Part shown: one piece after another, positions 33,070 through 36,245 of the stretch
Position numbering within the stretch: position 1 is the stretch's first letter
Layout of the letters: each line of letters begins with the position of its first letter
Source: Burkholderiales bacterium
Lineage (GTDB): Bacteria > Pseudomonadota > Gammaproteobacteria > Burkholderiales > Burkholderiaceae_F
Direction of reading: 5' to 3'
Assembly: GCA_020355165.1 (NCBI GenBank)
Contig: CP070661.1
Coordinates: 2,131,706-2,167,950, forward strand
DNA: 36,245 bases
Translations under genes and position numbers: made by a program
The notes under the pieces: generated by a model
Told to the model about the DNA's origin: nothing
Database searches by the model: none
The model's input: only the letters and a program-made list of their open reading frames with translations

Positions 33070-33594
33070 ATGTCGAGCCCGACCGACGAGCCGCACGGCG
33101 AACTGCCGCCGGATCCGCGCAACACGCCGCGCGTGACGATCCGCATCGAGGAGGCGATCGCCGCGGCGGCGATGGCGGCGATCTGCGTGATCACCTTCGC
33201 CAACGTGGTGGTGCGCTACCTCACCAACGCCTCGTTCGCCTTCACCGAGGAGATCTCGGTGTTCCTGCTGGTGGTGCTGACGCTGGTCGGCGCCGCAGCG
33301 GCCTTCGCCCGCGACCGCAACATCCGGGTCGACTTCTTCGTGCTCAGGATGCCGGCCGCGCTGCGCCTCGCGCTCGAGCTCGCCGGCATGGCGCTGTCGG
33401 CGACGCTGTTCACGATGGTCGCTTGGTTCGGCTGGCGGTTCTTCCTCGACGACTGGCAGTACGGCACGACCAGCCCCGGCCTCGGCATCGAGCAGTGGAT
33501 CTACTCGGTGTGGCTGACCGTGCTCGCCGCGCTGATCGTGGCGCGCATCGCCGGCCGCATCGTCCGCCTGGTCCGCGCCGGCCCTGCGCGATGA
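33070..33594 (+). CDS. dctQ: TRAP transporter small permease (DctQ)
   Basis: The 174-residue product has four membrane helices and the DctQ signature around FANVVVRYLTNASFAFTEEISVFLLV, with the paired Glu residues typical of the family. The N-terminal 25 residues are polar and Pro-rich. It forms the membrane complex with DctM. Its TGA overlaps the DctM ATG (ATGA). A TAGAAT (33032-33037) about 35 bp upstream could be a -10 element. Confidence 0.94.
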   Translation: MSSPTDEPHGELPPDPRNTPRVTIRIEEAIAAAAMAAICVITFANVVVRYLTNASFAFTEEISVFLLVVLTLVGAAAAFARDRNIRVDFFVLRMPAALRLALELAGMALSATLFTMVAWFGWRFFLDDWQYGTTSPGLGIEQWIYSVWLTVLAALIVARIAGRIVRLVRAGPAR

Positions 33595-34868
33595 CGACGC
33601 TGCTGTTCGGCGGCTTCCTGCTGCTGCTGCTGGCCGGCGTGCCGCTGGCCACCGCGCTGGGCGTCAGCGGCGCGGCAGTGACCATCGCCGCCCAGCTCGG
33701 CTCGATGTCGATCGCCTCCAACGTCTACTCGAGCATCGCCAAGTACCCGCTGCTGGCACTGCCGGTGTTCATCCTCGCCGGCATGATCTTCGAGCGCGCC
33801 GGGGTGGCCGCCAAGCTGGTCGCCTTCGTAGCCGCGCTGATCGGCCCGCGCCGCGGCGCCCAGGGGGCGGTGGCGATCATCGTCTGCATGTTCCTCGGCG
33901 GCATCTCCGGCTCCGGGCCGGCCGACGCCGCCGCGGTGGCGATGGTGATGCTGCCGTCGATGACGCGGCAGGGCTACCCGCCGGCTTTCTCGGCCAGCAT
34001 CATCGCCGCCGCCGGCGCCACCGCGATCCTGATCCCGCCGTCGATCGCCTTCGTCATCTTCACGGTGCTGGTGCCGCAGGTCTCGGTGCCGGCGCTGTTC
34101 GCTGCCGGCCTCGTGCCCGGCATGCTGGCCGGCATTTCGCTGCTGGTGCCGGCAGTGCTGTTCGCCCGCCGCTACGGCTGGGGCGGCGGCGGCGAGGCGC
34201 AGCGGCAGGGCCTGCTGCACGTGCTGAAGGATGCCAGCTGGGGCATCGCGGCGCCGGTGATCATCCTCGGTGGCCTGCGCACCGGCGCCTTCACGCCGAC
34301 CGAGGCGGCGGTGGTGGCGGTGTTCTACGGCCTGTTCGTCGGCACGGTGATCTACCGCACGCTCGACCTGCGCAAGCTGTACCGCGTGCTGGTCGACTCG
34401 GCGGAGATCTCGGCGGTGGTGATGCTGATCATCGCCTGCGCCGGCATCTTCGCCCACGCCGGCTCCACCCTCGGCGCCTTCGACGCGATGGCGCAGTCGA
34501 TGCTGGGCGTGACGCAGGAGCCGTGGCTGATGCTGGCGATGATCATGCTGCTGCTGCTTGTCGCCGGCATGCTGCTCGACGCGGCGTCGATCTTCCTGAT
34601 CTTCCTGCCGATCCTGACGCCGATCGTCAACGCCTTCGGCTGGGACATGACCTGGTTCGCGGTGCTGATGACGATGAACATGGCGATCGGACAGTTCACG
34701 CCGCCGATGGCGGTCAACCTGCTGGTCACCACGCGCATCGCCGGGGTCGGCATCGAGTCGACCACCCGCTGGGTGCTGTGGATGGTGCTGTCGATGCTCG
34801 GTGCGCTGGTGCTGGTTGCGGCGTTTCCGCAGCTCGCGCTATGGTTGCCGGCGGCGCTCGGCTATTAG
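33591..34868 (+). CDS. dctM: TRAP transporter large permease (DctM)
   Basis: The 425-residue product has about 12 hydrophobic segments. Typical DctM stretches include LLALPVFILAGMIFERAG, FLGGISGSGPADAAAVAMVM, GATAILIPPSIAFVIF and NMAIGQFTPPMAVNLLVT. It is the sodium-coupled transport channel of a tripartite periplasmic transporter. The ATG at 33591 was chosen because it overlaps the DctQ stop and begins MTTLLFGGFLLLL at the first helix; the frame extends upstream only through DctQ-antisense-like coding shadows. Confidence 0.96.
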   Translation: MTTLLFGGFLLLLLAGVPLATALGVSGAAVTIAAQLGSMSIASNVYSSIAKYPLLALPVFILAGMIFERAGVAAKLVAFVAALIGPRRGAQGAVAIIVCMFLGGISGSGPADAAAVAMVMLPSMTRQGYPPAFSASIIAAAGATAILIPPSIAFVIFTVLVPQVSVPALFAAGLVPGMLAGISLLVPAVLFARRYGWGGGGEAQRQGLLHVLKDASWGIAAPVIILGGLRTGAFTPTEAAVVAVFYGLFVGTVIYRTLDLRKLYRVLVDSAEISAVVMLIIACAGIFAHAGSTLGAFDAMAQSMLGVTQEPWLMLAMIMLLLLVAGMLLDAASIFLIFLPILTPIVNAFGWDMTWFAVLMTMNMAIGQFTPPMAVNLLVTTRIAGVGIESTTRWVLWMVLSMLGALVLVAAFPQLALWLPAALGY

Positions 34869-34890
34869 GTTTTTTCAGAGGGGAGGAACC

Positions 34891-35919
34891 ATGCAACGCA
34901 GACATCTTTTCGTCGCCCTGGCCGCGGCCATCGGCCTGGCCACCGCCGGCGGCGCCGTGCAGGCGCAGAACTACAAGTCCGAGTACAAGCTGTCGACCGT
35001 CGTGCCGGCCTCGTTCCCGTGGGGCAAGGGTGGCGAGATCTGGATCGACCTGGTGCGCCAGCGCACCAACGGCCGCATCAACATCAAGATGTATCCGGGC
35101 GTGTCGCTGGTGCAGGGCGACCAGACGCGCGAGTTCACGGCGATCCGCCAGGGGATCATCGACATGGCGATCGGCTCGACCATCAACTGGTCGCCGCAGG
35201 TCAAGGAGCTGAACCTGTTCTCGCTGCCGTTCCTGATGCCCGACTACAAGGCGATCGACGCGCTGACGCAGGGCCAGGTCGGCAAGGACCTGTTCGCCAT
35301 CCTCGACAAGCAGGGCGTGGTGCCGCTGGCCTGGGGCGAGAACGGCTTCCGCGAGCTGACCAACTCCAAGCAGGAGGTGCGCACGCCCGAGGACCTGAAG
35401 GGGATGAAGATCCGCGTGGTCGGCTCGCCGCTGTTTCTCGCCACCTTCCAGGCGCTCGGCGCCAACCCGACCCAGATGAGCTGGGCCGACGCGCAGCCGG
35501 CGTTCGCCTCGCGCGCAGTCGACGGCCAGGAAAACCCGATGTCGATCTTCACCGCCGCCAAGCTGCACAACGTCGGGCAGAAGTTCGTCACGATGTGGGG
35601 CTACGTCGCCGACCCGCTGATCTTCGTCGTCAACAAGGAGGTGTGGAACAGCTGGACGCCGGCCGACCGCGAGATCGTGCGCCAGGCGGCGATCGACGCC
35701 GGCAAGCAGGAGATCGCCATCGCCCGCAAGGGCCTCGACGAGCCCGGCCAGCCGCTGGTCAAGGAGATCGAAGGGCTTGGCGTGAAGGTCACGCGGCTGA
35801 CGCCGGCCGAGCGCGAGACCTTCGTCAACGCCACCCGCCGCGTCTACGCGCAGTGGAAAGGGCAGATCGGGCCGGACCTCGTCAACAAGGCCGAGGCCGC
35901 CGTCGCGGCGCGCAAGTAG
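34891..35919 (+). CDS. dctP: TRAP transporter substrate-binding protein (DctP)
   Basis: The 342-residue product has a signal peptide ending near AVQAQ and the DctP fold: LSTVVPASFPWGKGGEIW, an IRQGIIDMAIGS segment, GMKIRVVGSPLF with the conserved ligand Arg, and FASRAVDGQENPMSIF. It captures an organic acid in the periplasm for DctQM. The ATG at 34891 has a strong GGGAGG (34882-34887). The ligand is not predictable, but the neighbouring 2-oxoacid-type E1 genes make a 2-oxo or hydroxy acid a fair guess. A terminator follows. Confidence 0.96.
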   Translation: MQRRHLFVALAAAIGLATAGGAVQAQNYKSEYKLSTVVPASFPWGKGGEIWIDLVRQRTNGRINIKMYPGVSLVQGDQTREFTAIRQGIIDMAIGSTINWSPQVKELNLFSLPFLMPDYKAIDALTQGQVGKDLFAILDKQGVVPLAWGENGFRELTNSKQEVRTPEDLKGMKIRVVGSPLFLATFQALGANPTQMSWADAQPAFASRAVDGQENPMSIFTAAKLHNVGQKFVTMWGYVADPLIFVVNKEVWNSWTPADREIVRQAAIDAGKQEIAIARKGLDEPGQPLVKEIEGLGVKVTRLTPAERETFVNATRRVYAQWKGQIGPDLVNKAEAAVAARK

Positions 35920-35943
35920 TTCGTCGTCCGTACCCCGTACCGA

Positions 35944-35980
35944 CGGCGCCGCCCTGCCCTGCAGGCGGCGCCGTTCTCGT
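35944..35980 (+). terminator. Terminator after the TRAP operon
   Basis: CGGCGCCGCC (35944-35953) pairs with GGCGGCGCCG (35964-35973). The stem continues as CTGC/GCAG with one bulged C, leaving a 3-base loop. It is followed by TTCTCGTT, a weak T-rich tract. It begins 25 bp after the dctP stop codon. Confidence 0.7.
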
Positions 35981-36245
35981 TCCGTCAGCCAAGGCGCGCC
36001 CGCATATCAACGCTGGTCCGCGGGCAGGCCGCGTGCGACCGGAAGACAAGGTGGCCTGAACGGGGCGTCACCGAGCCCACGGCTCTTCCTGCAGCGCCGG
36101 TCCACCGGCTTGAGGCTTCCTGCGGTCATCGATCCGCCGGCAGACGGAAAGCCGGAATCGACCCCTTGCTGCCGATCGCAGTTTTCGGGGCGAATGACTG
36201 CCATGCGGTCGTGAGCCGTCGTGTGCTGCGACCGAACTGACTCTG
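35981..36245. other. Right-end intergenic region
   Basis: No convincing gene is seen after the TRAP terminator. A 65-codon minus-strand frame at 36007-36204 has no ribosome site and a composition like random high-GC DNA. The text has short GC-rich dyads, such as CCGGTCCACCGG, but no clear element. Confidence 0.4.

Noticed and set aside
36007..36204. 65-codon minus-strand frame near the right end
   Set aside because: No ribosome site, no recognisable motif, and composition like surrounding intergenic DNA.

Overview
The window is about 36 kb of high-GC chromosomal DNA that is almost fully coding. No rRNA, tRNA, CRISPR array, transposase or phage gene is visible. Gene content points to a free-living, respiring Gram-negative proteobacterium, most plausibly a betaproteobacterium of the Rhodocyclales/Burkholderiales kind: outer-membrane barrels, periplasmic lipoproteins, a QseBC/PmrAB-type two-component pair, a TRAP transporter, AqpZ, KatG and acetoacetyl-CoA synthetase. 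The taxon is inferred from family knowledge and overall composition, not from a marker gene.

Layout. (1) 154-9880, all minus strand, read right to left: a zinc phospholipase C/P1-nuclease-like domain fused to a probable outer-membrane barrel (7880-9880), a lipoprotein alpha/beta hydrolase (6723-7880), a lipoprotein phospholipase D/cardiolipin-synthase-like protein (5054-6604), a histidine kinase with a substrate-binding-protein-like sensor (3031-5028), a FixJ-type regulator, a receiver-only regulator, aquaporin Z and a BASS-type transporter. (2) Divergent at 10197: an MFS transporter fused to a PlsC-type acyltransferase, resembling LplT plus the acyltransferase part of Aas. The 316-bp gap between them holds an intergenic repeat and a nested inverted-repeat structure beside the phospholipase gene's ribosome binding site. 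(3) 12130-16764, minus: alpha-carbonic anhydrase, an Asn-rich secreted protein, a DUF2092-like periplasmic protein, an outer-membrane barrel protein and an exported metallo-beta-lactamase-fold enzyme. (4) 17257-21922, plus: an operon of an unrecognised membrane protein, a MacB/LolD-type ATPase, an FtsX-like permease and a ZnuA-like metal-binding protein. (5) 22035-24034, plus: an OmpR/QseC-type two-component pair, then a PmrA-like box and a strong terminator that could bound a small RNA. (6) 24291-30710, minus: katG with an OxyR-like site, then a start/stop-overlapping operon rhomboid > Mut7-C RNase > GNAT > acetoacetyl-CoA synthetase. (7) 30835-35919, plus: TPP-dependent dehydrogenase E1 alpha and beta without E2/E3, an extragenic palindrome cluster, then a complete DctQ-DctM-DctP TRAP system.

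How the genes may work together. The strongest candidate for an undescribed system is 5054-12098. A surface or periplasmic PLC-like domain on a barrel, a lipoprotein hydrolase and a lipoprotein PLD/Cls-like enzyme lie next to a predicted lysophospholipid flippase-acyltransferase. Together they could break down, remodel and re-acylate envelope phospholipids. The second candidate is the 17257-21922 operon, which pairs a ZnuA-like metal binder with a MacB-type rather than ZnuBC-type ABC engine and a large unknown membrane protein. Both interpretations are inference from domains and gene order.
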